The notes: a model not told the origin generated them from the sequence alone. DNA of 12,625 bases from DUZB01 sp964407525 (GCA_964407525.1 CAYOWC010000124.1:1-12625); one strand, 5' to 3'. Shown: positions 1 to 6,582, counted from the first letter of the stretch. Numbers and translations are program-made.

Positions 1-382
1 GAAAGGGGGGCAAGGTCTTTTCGGCTTCATTCAGGACAAAATGGGCCACATCCTGCAATTGATCGTATTCGCTGGTGAACAGCGGCCCGCCGGCGATGAC
101 CTTGAGATTCGCCTCTTTACACCGGGTGATGATTTCACTTGCAGACTCTCTTTGCACAACCATGCCGCTGATAAAAGCGTAATCAGCCCAGGCCAGGTCC
201 TTGTCAGTGAGTTTAGTCGTATTCAGATCGACCAACTTCTTGGGCCATTCTTCGGGAAGCATTGCTCCTATCGTCAGAAGGCCCAGAGGGGGCAAGGCCG
301 CCTTTTTGCGAATGAACCTGAGGGCGTACTTGAAACTCCAAAAAGTAGCTGGATATTCAGGATAGATCAGCAGGATTCTCAT
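1..382 (-). CDS. B12-binding radical SAM protein, N-terminal part (runs off left edge)
   Basis: Only the first 127 residues are in the window; the gene continues past base 1. The N-terminus (MRILLIYPEYPATFW..., then KAALPPLGLLTIGAMLPEEW) is typical of the cobalamin-binding Rossmann domain in front of radical SAM enzymes of the HpnJ/HpnP/DUF4070 kind. It continues with ADYAFISGM and KVIAGGPLFTS, which match the beta-strand/loop segments of that fold. The radical SAM CxxxCxxC cluster motif would lie outside the window, so the reaction (methylation or another radical rearrangement) cannot be told. The ATG at 382 is preceded by AAGGGAAAG about 4 bases upstream, an acceptable Shine-Dalgarno. The stop of the short ABM ORF lies only 11 bases upstream, so the two are probably co-transcribed from the sigma-54-type promoter near 670-686. 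Family assignment is strong; the exact substrate is unknown. Confidence 0.9.
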   Translation of the reverse strand, partial: MRILLIYPEYPATFWSFKYALRFIRKKAALPPLGLLTIGAMLPEEWPKKLVDLNTTKLTDKDLAWADYAFISGMVVQRESASEIITRCKEANLKVIAGGPLFTSEYDQLQDVAHFVLNEAEKTLPPF

Positions 383-393
383 AGACTTTCCCT

Positions 394-552
394 TTACAAA
401 TCAAAAACGGCATTGCCTTGGATATCGGAAAAAACATCATAACTCAGACGCCCTCTTTCCTTTCCCGCCGGCTCAATCATCGAGAGAAGCGTTTGCATCA
501 TCTCCGTTCGTTTTTCCATGAGTGCCTTCATTCTAATCCTCACGATAATCAT
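394..552 (-). CDS. short ABM-domain (quinol monooxygenase-like) protein, C-terminally truncated
   Basis: A 52-codon ORF starting MIIVRIRMKALMEKRTEMMQ and ending GNAVFDL. The beginning resembles the first beta-strand and helix of antibiotic biosynthesis monooxygenase (ABM, dimeric alpha-beta barrel) proteins, in which MIIVxIRMK...ERGxLSYDVFSD...VFxLIEEW is a familiar pattern. Family members are usually about 90-105 aa; this one stops where the second half (normally LIEEW and following) should begin. The ATG at 552 has a strong Shine-Dalgarno (GGAGAGGAGAG) at a good distance, and the stop lies 11 bases before the radical SAM start, so it looks translated. It may be a decayed gene cut short by a nonsense change or deletion, or a retained leader-type ORF coupling translation to the radical SAM gene. 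The ABM assignment rests on pattern memory. Confidence 0.65.
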   Translation of the reverse strand: MIIVRIRMKALMEKRTEMMQTLLSMIEPAGKERGRLSYDVFSDIQGNAVFDL

Positions 553-669
553 GGAAGCTCTCCTCTCCGGAAAATCCCCTTCAAATATTTCGTTAATCGC
601 GTATGCCCGAATGCACGAATCAGTTCGTTCTTCCTGCCATCAAAAAGCCAAACAGATAGCTATTGTATA

Positions 670-686
670 TCCAAGCTTCGTGCCAG
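670..686 (-). promoter_or_regulatory. sigma-54 (RpoN) -24/-12 promoter
   Basis: The minus strand reads CTGGCACGAAGCTTGGA. The RpoN consensus is YTGGCACGRNNNTTGCW: the -24 half is a full match, spacing is exact, and only the C of TTGC is changed (to G). Predicted transcription would start near 659, giving a leader of about 105 bases before the ABM ATG at 552. A sigma-54 activator gene lies directly upstream on the same strand. The altered -12 base is the main reason for caution. Confidence 0.6.
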
Positions 687-783
687 ACCGGGCAAACCCT
701 GGCCTTATTTGGCATAAGAAATTGATATTTCAATGAATAGTCAAAATGGAAGGGTAGTGGAAAAGAGGAAAATTGACACGAAA

Positions 784-822
784 TGGTGACCATATATGAC
801 AAATGGTCAAATATGGCCACCA
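784..822. promoter_or_regulatory. palindromic enhancer-like site (putative activator UAS)
   Basis: TGGTGACCATAT at 784-795 and ATATGGCCACCA at 811-822 form a 12-bp inverted repeat with one mismatch. Nested inside is a perfect TGACCAT / ATGGTCA pair (787-793, 803-809). The centre lies about 145 bases upstream of the predicted sigma-54 start, the usual distance for an enhancer bound by a Fis-type helix-turn-helix activator. The protein encoded at 939-2447 is the obvious candidate ligand; this is inference from position. Confidence 0.5.
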
Positions 823-938
823 CATCGGCATCGTTCAGAAAAGGGGTGATGCTTTGAATGGGGATGGCAACGGGGAAAGAACGATTTGAAACCGGTCACA
901 AATAAGCAGATGTGAATTCAGGAAAGTAGTCCCGGTTC

Positions 939-2447
939 TTATGGCTTGACAATACCCAGTTTTTGTATCCGGGCCCGCAACGTGCTGCGGTTGAGCCCAA
1001 GGATTTCGGCAGCCCCTTTCTTTCCGCTTACTTGCCATTGGGTTTGGTCGAGGATTCGCATAATATGTTCACGCTCAACCGCTTCGAGGGTTCTTCGCGT
1101 AGTCGGTAAATCTTTTTGCGACCTCTTCAGTTCATCCACAAGGCGCAGCTTGGGGCCAGAGGAGTTGATCACCGCCCGTTCGAGAACGTTTTCCAGTTCC
1201 CGGACATTGCCGGGCCAGTGATAATTTTGCAGGGCATTCATGACGGCTGCGGGGATGATTTCAATGGACTTGCCCATTCGCCTGGAGATTTTATTCACAT
1301 AATGTTCCACAAGAAGCGGGATGTCATCCAACCGGTCCCGGAGCGGCGGCATGGTAATAGGAAAAATATTCAGGCGGTACCAGAGATCCTCACGAAACCT
1401 GCCCCTGCGGACTTCTTCTTCCAGATTCCGATTTGTGGCCGCGATAATTCGCACATCGGTCTTCATCGTACGGGAGTTGCCCAAGCGTTCAAACTCACCA
1501 TCCTGCAGCACCCTGAGCAGTTTCGGCTGCAATTCCATCGGCAATTCCCCGATTTCATCCAGAAAAAGGGTGGCCCCATGGGCGATTTCAAATCGTCCGA
1601 GTTGTCTGCTGTGGGCGCCGGTAAAGGCTCCTCTTTCATGACCGAAAAGTTCGCTTTCAACGAGGTTTGAAGGCAGTGTAGCGCAGTTTATCTTAACCAA
1701 TGCCCGGTCTTTTCGCAGGCTCAAGCCGTGAATAGCCCTGGCGACCAGCTCTTTGCCGGTTCCGGTCTCGCCAAGAACCAGGACGATGGTATCGCTGTGG
1801 GCAATCTGCTCAACCTTGTAGAGCACATAATTGATCCCATCACTCTGGCCGATAATGTTCTCATGATTGTATTCAAGCTTGATCTCTTCTTGCAGGTACG
1901 CTCTCTCGGCTTCCAACTGATCCTTCAGCTTCTTTGTTTCCAAAAGGGCGGTTTCAGCGATTTGCCTGCCTTTTTCCGCTTCTTCCCTTGCGATTCTGAT
2001 TTCGGCCGTTCGTTCTTCAACAAGCTCCTCAAGATGTCTCTTATAAAACACGCGCTCCGTCACATCCTCGATGGCCAGGAGGATCATCTGGGTCTGCTTC
2101 GACTCTTCGTAGATCCGTCTGGCGTTCAGATACATGATCTTTCGGCCTATGCTCTCAAAGTGATGTTCCACCTCAAAGTCATGAAACGAGGAATTCCGGG
2201 GGAGGATATCTTCGATCAATTCCCTGAGCTTGGGGATATCCCATTGCCGGTTACCAAGATCATAGATGATGCTTCCCTCCGTTTCCTTTGGGTTGACCTT
2301 GAAAATTCGGTAAAAAGAAAGGTTGGCTCTTAAAACCTTCAGATCAGAATCAAGCAACAGCAAAGGTTCGCGGACCGAACCTAATACTTTCTCAAAAATG
2401 TCCAGAAAGACCCGTGACGTCAATTTATCGAATATCAACGCATTCAT
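939..2447 (-). CDS. PAS-domain sigma-54-dependent transcriptional activator
   Basis: An enhancer-binding protein that would use ATP hydrolysis to open RpoN promoters. Domains in order: a PAS sensor (about residues 20-132), a charged coiled coil (about 133-190), the AAA+ sigma-54 interaction domain (about 197-430) and a C-terminal Fis-type helix-turn-helix (about 455-499, with AAEILGLNRSTLRARIQKLG). Visible motifs are Walker A GETGTGKE (226-233), the sigma-54-contacting loop GAFTGA (273-278), Walker B LFLDEIGE (294-301) and WPGNVRELEN (411-420). All are intact, so it should be active. There is no phosphoreceiver domain, so control is probably by ligand or redox sensing through the PAS domain rather than by a partner kinase. 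The length of 502 aa is normal for this layout. The ATG at 2447 has only a weak GGA ribosome site. It likely controls the ABM/radical SAM genes just downstream, where a -24/-12 element and an enhancer-like palindrome lie. Confidence 0.95.
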   Translation of the reverse strand: MNALIFDKLTSRVFLDIFEKVLGSVREPLLLLDSDLKVLRANLSFYRIFKVNPKETEGSIIYDLGNRQWDIPKLRELIEDILPRNSSFHDFEVEHHFESIGRKIMYLNARRIYEESKQTQMILLAIEDVTERVFYKRHLEELVEERTAEIRIAREEAEKGRQIAETALLETKKLKDQLEAERAYLQEEIKLEYNHENIIGQSDGINYVLYKVEQIAHSDTIVLVLGETGTGKELVARAIHGLSLRKDRALVKINCATLPSNLVESELFGHERGAFTGAHSRQLGRFEIAHGATLFLDEIGELPMELQPKLLRVLQDGEFERLGNSRTMKTDVRIIAATNRNLEEEVRRGRFREDLWYRLNIFPITMPPLRDRLDDIPLLVEHYVNKISRRMGKSIEIIPAAVMNALQNYHWPGNVRELENVLERAVINSSGPKLRLVDELKRSQKDLPTTRRTLEAVEREHIMRILDQTQWQVSGKKGAAEILGLNRSTLRARIQKLGIVKP

Positions 2448-2590
2448 CGTTTGTCCAATTTCTTTTACACCTTGTTATCCATGGGAAAAATTTGTGCTTT
2501 CATTTAGGTTTTTCAGGAACGTGGCGAAATCAGAAATGAGGCGGGTAATGATCGCCGAAACCTTTACTTAAAATAGAGACGAGTCAAGCG

Positions 2591-2611
2591 CTTAATAATC
2601 CTGTTATTAAG
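2591..2611. promoter_or_regulatory. 8-bp perfect inverted repeat, putative operator
   Basis: CTTAATAA (2591-2598), a 5-base spacer, then TTATTAAG (2604-2611), a perfect inverted repeat. It lies just downstream of a minus-strand TATAAT at 2634-2629 and would overlap the early transcribed region of the activator mRNA. It could be a repressor or autoregulatory operator. No T-run follows, so a terminator is less likely. Confidence 0.35.
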
Positions 2612-2628
2612 TATCATATTGTTAGGCA

Positions 2629-2634
2629 ATTATA
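2629..2634 (-). promoter_or_regulatory. candidate -10 box for the sigma-54 activator gene
   Basis: The minus strand reads TATAAT exactly. The matching -35 region (TTAGAA, 16-17 bases upstream) is poor. If used, the start would be near 2622 with a leader of about 175 bases. Single-box evidence only. Confidence 0.3.
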
Positions 2635-2697
2635 AACATCTTTTTCATGGTTCTAACCTGGCAATTGTTCAATGTCTGGAGGAAAAAGGGGCCGTAT

Positions 2698-2755
2698 GAT
2701 TGTGGTCAGTCCTTGACATGGGCATTATATCCCATGCCAAGGACTGAGCACAATC
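2698..2755. repeat. long stem-loop: 25-bp arms, 8-base loop
   Basis: The arms are 2698-2722 and 2731-2755, complementary at 23 of 25 positions, with loop CATTATAT. The two mismatches are A2716/C2737 and G2705/G2748; the first becomes a U-G wobble in minus-strand RNA. There is no T-run on either side, so it is not a standard intrinsic terminator. It may be a REP/MITE-like mobile palindrome, a structured RNA or a transcriptional barrier between the divergent genes. Confidence 0.75.
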
Positions 2756-2785
2756 CCCGTATTGATTTGGAATTCACTCTTTTTG

Positions 2786-2815
2786 TTGAAGAAGTTTTTT
2801 GTTTTCTGTTAGGAT
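2786..2815 (+). promoter_or_regulatory. candidate sigma-70-type promoter for the ImmA/IrrE-like gene
   Basis: TTGAAG (2786-2791), an 18-base spacer, then TAGGAT (2810-2815). Each box matches consensus at four of six positions. It lies about 85 bases before the start codon and is the best candidate in the region, but weak. Confidence 0.3.
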
Positions 2816-2898
2816 GCTGCTTAATCTGATTTTCTGAGTGTGGATAGTTTCTTCAATTCAGAAGAAATCTCATTCCAGCTCCTTTAAAGGGAGGCGTG

Positions 2899-3588
2899 AT
2901 GAAGGTCCCGTGGATAGCAAAAAATGCGATTGCCGACAAGGCTTTCTCCCTTATTGCCCATTTTCAGTCCCTGGCCGGGTATGAAATAACTCCTCCCATA
3001 CCTGTTGAAGAGATCATTGAAAGGAGCCTTGGGTTGCGGCTTATCTATGATGACCTTGAAAAGAAACTTGGGAGCAGGGATATCTTAGGGGCCATCTATG
3101 TCCATGCAAAAGTGATCTGTATCAATGAGCGAATGTTTGAAAGCAGTTCCGAAGGGCGGCTTGTTTTTACCTGTGGACACGAAGCCGGTCACTGGGTGCT
3201 TCATCGACAATATGCGATGGATCGGCCCGGACAAGATGAGGGAAGTGCTGCGTTGGTGTGTCATTTGAAGGATGCGAAGAAAGCGATCGAATGGCAGGCG
3301 GATTATTTTGCCGCCTGCCTGCTGATGCCGGAGAAAGAAGTTCGGAAGGCATTTAATGAAGTCTGCAGCCTGGAGCCGATTGTCGTGCGGAACGTGCGTG
3401 GCGGCAGCGAACCGGGAAGGCGGTCAGAAGAGCCTTTTGTGGAGCAATGGCCTTATATTGCGGCCGCCATGTGTGAGGCAGGTGGCTTTTCCAATGTTTC
3501 CAAACAGGCCATGATCATTCGTTTGCAGGAACTTGGGCTGCTGGTGAATAAGACCCGGAAAAGAATGAATTGGCAGTCGCTTGAGTGA
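2899..3588 (+). CDS. ImmA/IrrE family zinc metallopeptidase
   Basis: A 229-aa protein of the COG2856/ImmA-IrrE group, which usually cleaves repressors or other regulators, often in mobile elements or stress responses. The zinc site is intact: HEAGH at residues 94-98 and EWQADYFAACLLMP (131-144), where E131 should be the third ligand. The C-terminal part (about 183-220, with VSKQAMIIRLQELGLL) looks like the usual helical tail of the family. ATG at 2899 is chosen over GTG at 2896 because GGAGG (2890-2894) is too close to the GTG. No Xre/cI-like repressor gene, the usual partner, is adjacent, so its target is unknown. It is the only plus-strand gene here and is flanked by repeats, which fits independent acquisition, though nothing proves it. 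The family is well supported; the role is not. Confidence 0.92.
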   Translation: MKVPWIAKNAIADKAFSLIAHFQSLAGYEITPPIPVEEIIERSLGLRLIYDDLEKKLGSRDILGAIYVHAKVICINERMFESSSEGRLVFTCGHEAGHWVLHRQYAMDRPGQDEGSAALVCHLKDAKKAIEWQADYFAACLLMPEKEVRKAFNEVCSLEPIVVRNVRGGSEPGRRSEEPFVEQWPYIAAAMCEAGGFSNVSKQAMIIRLQELGLLVNKTRKRMNWQSLE

Positions 3589-3685
3589 AACTACAAAGTT
3601 CAGTAGGTAGTAAGCGGTATACAGTAGGCAGTCCCGCAGCACCGGGGGATCCTCAAAAGCCTTGCATGCACTTCATTCGGGTTTA

Positions 3686-3726
3686 GGTTTTCCCGCTTTC
3701 GTTTCGCTTCAGACGGGATCTTCGAC
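3686..3726 (+). repeat. dispersed ~40-bp intergenic repeat, copy 1
   Basis: This 41-base stretch (GGTTTTCCCGCT ... AGACGGGATCTTCGAC) closely matches the reverse complement of 6901-6940, with a few substitutions and one base of length difference. Two copies in unrelated intergenic gaps in opposite orientation point to a genome-wide dispersed element. Confidence 0.7.
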
Positions 3727-3734
3727 AAGGTTCT

Positions 3735-3779
3735 GGTCGTGGATTTCCAGCTTGTGTGAGTGGCATCCTTGCCACGACC
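3735..3779. repeat. nested hairpin repeat
   Basis: GGTCGTGG (3735-3742) pairs perfectly with CCACGACC (3772-3779). Inside, GTGGCA-TCCT-TGCCAC (3760-3775) forms an alternative hairpin. The two stems share bases, so they are mutually exclusive folds. It is part of the repeat mosaic. Confidence 0.55.
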
Positions 3780-3826
3780 GGATCTGCATGAATCAGGAGT
3801 CGATAGTCAGAACAACCTGAAAAATC

Positions 3827-3841
3827 GCGACTGCAAGTCGC
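3827..3841. repeat. GCGACT-GCA-AGTCGC hairpin
   Basis: A perfect 6-bp stem with a 3-base loop. It resembles a short palindromic intergenic repeat (CGCGACTGNAAGTCGCTC) that I recall as widespread in proteobacteria. Confidence 0.55.
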
Positions 3842-3870
3842 TCACACAGCAAGCTACTATGAAACCCAGA

Positions 3871-3928
3871 AGTTTCTCTCTCATTCAGCTCCTGCTTTGA
3901 AGCGGGAAGACGGCGCTCGTGTGAAACT
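3871..3928. repeat. AGTTTC...GAAACT-bounded palindromic element, copy 1
   Basis: It begins AGTTTC and ends with CGCTCGTGTGAAACT, giving a 6-bp terminal inverted repeat, with an internal GCTT-TG-AAGC hairpin. The 15-base right end is repeated exactly at 4037-4051, and both copies are followed a few bases later by TGGTTACTG. Confidence 0.5.
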
Positions 3929-3963
3929 CGTTTGGTTGCTGGTTACTGGTTGCTCGTTGCTCG

Positions 3964-3985
3964 TTCCCATGCTCCAGCGTGGGAA
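3964..3985. repeat. TTCCCATGCT-CC-AGCGTGGGAA palindrome
   Basis: Ten-base arms with one mismatch and a 2-base loop. It resembles a short palindromic repeat (GTTCCCACGCTCCAGCGTGGGAA-like) found in many bacterial genomes. It is preceded by degenerate GTTGCTGGTTACTGG low-complexity sequence (3931-3963). Confidence 0.6.
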
Positions 3986-3990
3986 TGCAT

Positions 3991-4051
3991 AGTTTCTTCC
4001 TCGATCAGACTGACCATCCTTCCCGGTCAGAGGCTACGCTCGTGTGAAACT
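3991..4051. repeat. AGTTTC...GAAACT-bounded palindromic element, copy 2
   Basis: It has the same ends as 3871-3928 (AGTTTC, and the identical 15-base CGCTCGTGTGAAACT), but a different internal stem, CTGACC (4010-4015) / GGTCAG (4025-4030). The two are in the same orientation and about 62 bases apart end to start. Confidence 0.5.
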
Positions 4052-4192
4052 ACTCTGGTTACTGATTTTCTTCTTCTCAGGTGGGTGGGAACCGGATAAA
4101 AGAGGCGTTCAGGCTTTTTCTTTACCCTTCATGCTCTTCATGGTTGTCACTTGATTTATTGCTCCATCTCTCCATCCCTTGCATGTCTTTTT

Positions 4193-5443
4193 TCACGAAC
4201 GATCACGGGGAGGCAGGGTTTCTTTGAGAAGAAAGGAGGCGGCAAAAGAAAGAGTGGCTACTGCAAAGAGAATGAAAAACATGGTTCGAAAACTCTCCGC
4301 GTTGTAGATGGCCTGTCCAGGGTTTCCCGCTGTTAACGCCGCTCCTATTACCACCTGTAGCACGGCGCCGCCGAGAAAAGGAAAGATGTTTACGGTTCCC
4401 ACGGAGGTCCCGGAAATTTCAATGGGAAAAAGCTCCTTGGATACGGTCGCAACAACCGTTCCGATTGGTCCACCGGCTAAGAAAAGGCAGAAGAAGAGGA
4501 TGTACAGTGCGGGAATGGGTAGCGTGTTTACGTGCAAGGCCATGAGTCCTGATACCGTCATCATGAGCAGACTGCAACCCATGAGAACCGGTTTCCTTCC
4601 CAAACGGTTGGCGATCCATCCCAAGAGGGGGCTGCCGAATATCAAGGCCAGGGCGAAGGTGGATAAGATACTGCCCGTCTCCATTTTGCTCAGGCCGTAA
4701 ACCTGCATGAGATAAGGGCCTCCCCACAGACCACCCATGGCAAAAGCGATTCCTGTTACGCAAAAAGACCAGATAGCCAGGGGCCAGAATTGGCTGGATG
4801 TGAATACCATTTTCATGCCTGCTAGAAGACCGATACGTTTTTCTGTTGGGCGTGGATCGTGCCCGATGGAAGGCAGGCCCATGTCGGATGGTTTGTCCCG
4901 GACAAACGCGTAGGTGAGTGCGGACATAACGAGCGTAAGAATTCCAACGGCTGTGAGTGTCATCCTCCATCCGACAAGTTCGCTGATCCAGCCAAGGGGT
5001 GCGCTCGAAAAAAGCGCTCCCAGACCTCCCATGACCATGAACGCACTTCCCATAATAAGAAATTGTCGGGGGGTGAACCATTCGGCGAGAATCTTGAAGT
5101 TACAGACAAAGACGGTGGAAACGCCCACCCCCACTAAAACCCGGCCTATGATGGCGACGGTGAGGTTGTTTGCCACGCCCATCAGAATGGATCCGATACC
5201 GGCGAGAATAAAGAATATGGATACGGTTTTACGAGGCCCCCAGGAGTCGGCCATGAGGCCTGTGGGTAATTGCATAATGGCGTAGGAATAAAAATATGCG
5301 GAAGCAAGTACTCCGAGCAATGTTCCGCTGATATTGAAAGAGGACTGAATGTCAAGGGCGATTACCGCCGGGCAGAGCCGATGAAAAAACACCAGTACAT
5401 AGCAGGAGAAAATGAGAAAACAGATGAAATAACGGTATCTCAA
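4193..5443 (-). CDS. MFS transporter, 12 TM (substrate unknown)
   Basis: A 416-aa major facilitator permease, an inner-membrane secondary transporter. Hydrophobic segments are regular and fit 12 helices, with a hydrophilic central loop near residues 183-205 (RDKPSDMGLPSIG). The N-half motif A is present (GLMADSWGPRKT, 62-73) and a C-half counterpart reads GWIANRLGRKPVLMG. The sequence FFHRLCPAVIALD near residue 19 resembles the NarK/ACS/OFA-like part of the superfamily, but the substrate cannot be read from sequence. The start is TTG at 5443, supported by AAAGGAG 7 bases upstream. It overlaps the stop of the preceding MFS gene by four bases (TTGA), implying translational coupling. Both genes probably come from one transcript beginning upstream of 6582. 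Confidence 0.92.
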   Translation of the reverse strand: MRYRYFICFLIFSCYVLVFFHRLCPAVIALDIQSSFNISGTLLGVLASAYFYSYAIMQLPTGLMADSWGPRKTVSIFFILAGIGSILMGVANNLTVAIIGRVLVGVGVSTVFVCNFKILAEWFTPRQFLIMGSAFMVMGGLGALFSSAPLGWISELVGWRMTLTAVGILTLVMSALTYAFVRDKPSDMGLPSIGHDPRPTEKRIGLLAGMKMVFTSSQFWPLAIWSFCVTGIAFAMGGLWGGPYLMQVYGLSKMETGSILSTFALALIFGSPLLGWIANRLGRKPVLMGCSLLMMTVSGLMALHVNTLPIPALYILFFCLFLAGGPIGTVVATVSKELFPIEISGTSVGTVNIFPFLGGAVLQVVIGAALTAGNPGQAIYNAESFRTMFFILFAVATLSFAASFLLKETLPPRDRS

Positions 5444-6582
5444 GAACTTCTCCTTTGAAACGTCTTTCTGTTCAAAAACAGGATCAAAAACCCCACCAGG
5501 GCAATGGCGGGGAACATCCAGAGGGAGATCTCCAGGGAAGCATATGTTGAAATGAGGGAGAGAGCCAGGGGAATAAGGATGCCCCCCATGGGAAGGGCCA
5601 CTTTAATGATGCCCAGGACGGTGCCGGTCATTTCTTTGTAGAGGATTCCCCCATAGGCGATCAGGAGGGGAAACAGGGCGGAAACAGCGGCACCCGAACA
5701 GAATATGAGACCATAGGTAAGGGCCTTTGTCTGGACGATGAGGAGCCCACTCAAAAAAATGGTGGACAGGCCAAAGAGCATCATGATCTGTTCTAACATC
5801 CTATCCCTTTTCGTAAAAAATCCCATCAGAAGACGTCCCAGGCCGAGTCCGGACAAAAACAGGATCAAACCGACTTTGGAGGTTACCTGGGAATGATTTC
5901 TCAGCTCCATAAGAAAGGTGGTCATCATGCCAATGAGGCTCATCTCCAGGCCGGTGGCGCAGACCGTGGCAAAAAAGAGGATCAGAATAATTTTTTGTCG
6001 TCTCAAAAACTGAAGCCGCACGAGAAGGGGTTCCACTGGTTTTTTTTCTGTCTTCAGGCTCGAAACCGCGAAAAAGAACGCCAGCAGAAGGACGGCAAGG
6101 GCAGCCTGGTTAATGGCCTGCCGCCAGTCCATTTGAAGGAAGAGCAGGTAGATTGTAATCATGAGGCATCCGAAGGTCACAAAAAAGTGGTTGATGCTGA
6201 TAAACAAACCTTCTTTCTTTCGGTGGATCTCCAGGAGCAGGGGATCCGTAACCCCTTCGTAGGTTCCGATCCCCATGCCCATAACGAACATGACCATCAG
6301 GTTCAGGGAAAAGATGTCTTTCCAATAAAAGGTGAAAAAAGATAAGGATAGGAGCAGACTCCCGATTAAGAGGATTTTCGTCTTGTCGCGGGTGTCGGCG
6401 AGGGGGCCGCAAATGATGAGGGCCACCATAAAACCGAGGTTTTGAACGGCGATCAACAGCCCGATCTGAGAGGGGGTTAATCCGATGTTTCGAGCAGCAG
6501 CGCCTATGATGGTTGCACCCACCCCAAGGAAAAACATGGACAAAAAAACGAACAAGGTGATTAGATTCCGGTTTTTCAGCAT
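5440..6582 (-). CDS. MFS transporter, first of a tandem pair (substrate unknown)
   Basis: A 380-aa major facilitator protein with about 12 predicted helices and a short form of motif A (GPLADTRDKTKIL, 59-71). The inter-domain loop falls around residues 172-195 (SSLKTEKKPVEPLL). It differs clearly from its downstream MFS neighbour, so the pair is not a recent duplication. The layout is loosely reminiscent of FucP/sugar-type or YfmO-like MFS proteins, but no substrate can be assigned. The ATG at 6582 has AGGA only 2 bases before it and GGGGAA at a better distance. It overlaps the next gene by four bases. Both may move different substrates of one pathway, yet no enzyme gene accompanies them. Confidence 0.88.
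   Translation of the reverse strand: MLKNRNLITLFVFLSMFFLGVGATIIGAAARNIGLTPSQIGLLIAVQNLGFMVALIICGPLADTRDKTKILLIGSLLLSLSFFTFYWKDIFSLNLMVMFVMGMGIGTYEGVTDPLLLEIHRKKEGLFISINHFFVTFGCLMITIYLLFLQMDWRQAINQAALAVLLLAFFFAVSSLKTEKKPVEPLLVRLQFLRRQKIILILFFATVCATGLEMSLIGMMTTFLMELRNHSQVTSKVGLILFLSGLGLGRLLMGFFTKRDRMLEQIMMLFGLSTIFLSGLLIVQTKALTYGLIFCSGAAVSALFPLLIAYGGILYKEMTGTVLGIIKVALPMGGILIPLALSLISTYASLEISLWMFPAIALVGFLILFLNRKTFQRRSS

Larger units (their letters stand above)
553..938. other. 386-base gap between sigma-54 activator and ABM/radical SAM genes
   Basis: No convincing gene on either strand; the small ORFs here lack ribosome sites and recognisable sequence. The gap holds a -24/-12 promoter-like element (670-686, minus) and a nested inverted repeat (784-822), described separately. 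No clear hairpin-plus-T-run terminator was seen after the activator stop at 939. Confidence 0.6.
2448..2898. other. 451-base divergent intergenic region
   Basis: It separates the activator (leftward) from the metallopeptidase gene (rightward). It holds a candidate activator promoter (2629-2634), an 8-bp perfect inverted repeat (2591-2611), a long 25-bp-arm hairpin (2698-2755) and a candidate metallopeptidase promoter (2786-2815), each listed separately. Also visible are TTTCTTC-6-GAAGAAA (2848-2867) and the palindrome CCTTTAAAGG (2881-2890). A 60-codon plus-strand ORF here spans the hairpin and looks spurious. Confidence 0.6.
3589..4192. other. 604-base gene-free region filled with palindromic repeats
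   Basis: It lies between the convergent ends of the metallopeptidase and an MFS gene. No believable ORF was seen. Bases 3601 to about 4060 form a mosaic of short direct and inverted repeats (listed separately). Bases about 4080-4192 show no repeat, promoter or clear intrinsic terminator. Confidence 0.65.

Noticed and set aside
896..915. TCACA-N10-TGTGA as a CRP-type site near a cyclase-containing region
   Set aside because: The half-sites are in the wrong order and spacing for a CRP site (TGTGA-N6-TCACA).
1116..2333. Plus-strand ORFs opposite the sigma-54 activator
   Set aside because: Shadow frames of a gene with intact AAA+ motifs; no recognisable product or ribosome site.
2641..2680. Second sigma-54 promoter (TGGCA near 2659, plus strand)
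   Set aside because: No GC dinucleotide at the -12 position with correct spacing.
2647..2829. 60-codon plus-strand ORF
   Set aside because: Spans the 25-bp-arm hairpin; unconvincing composition.
2896..2898. GTG start one codon upstream for the ImmA/IrrE gene
   Set aside because: The Shine-Dalgarno GGAGG ends one base before it; ATG at 2899 is better placed.
3601..4060. CRISPR array
   Set aside because: Repeats are palindromic, irregular in spacing and differ in sequence; no regular spacers and no cas gene.
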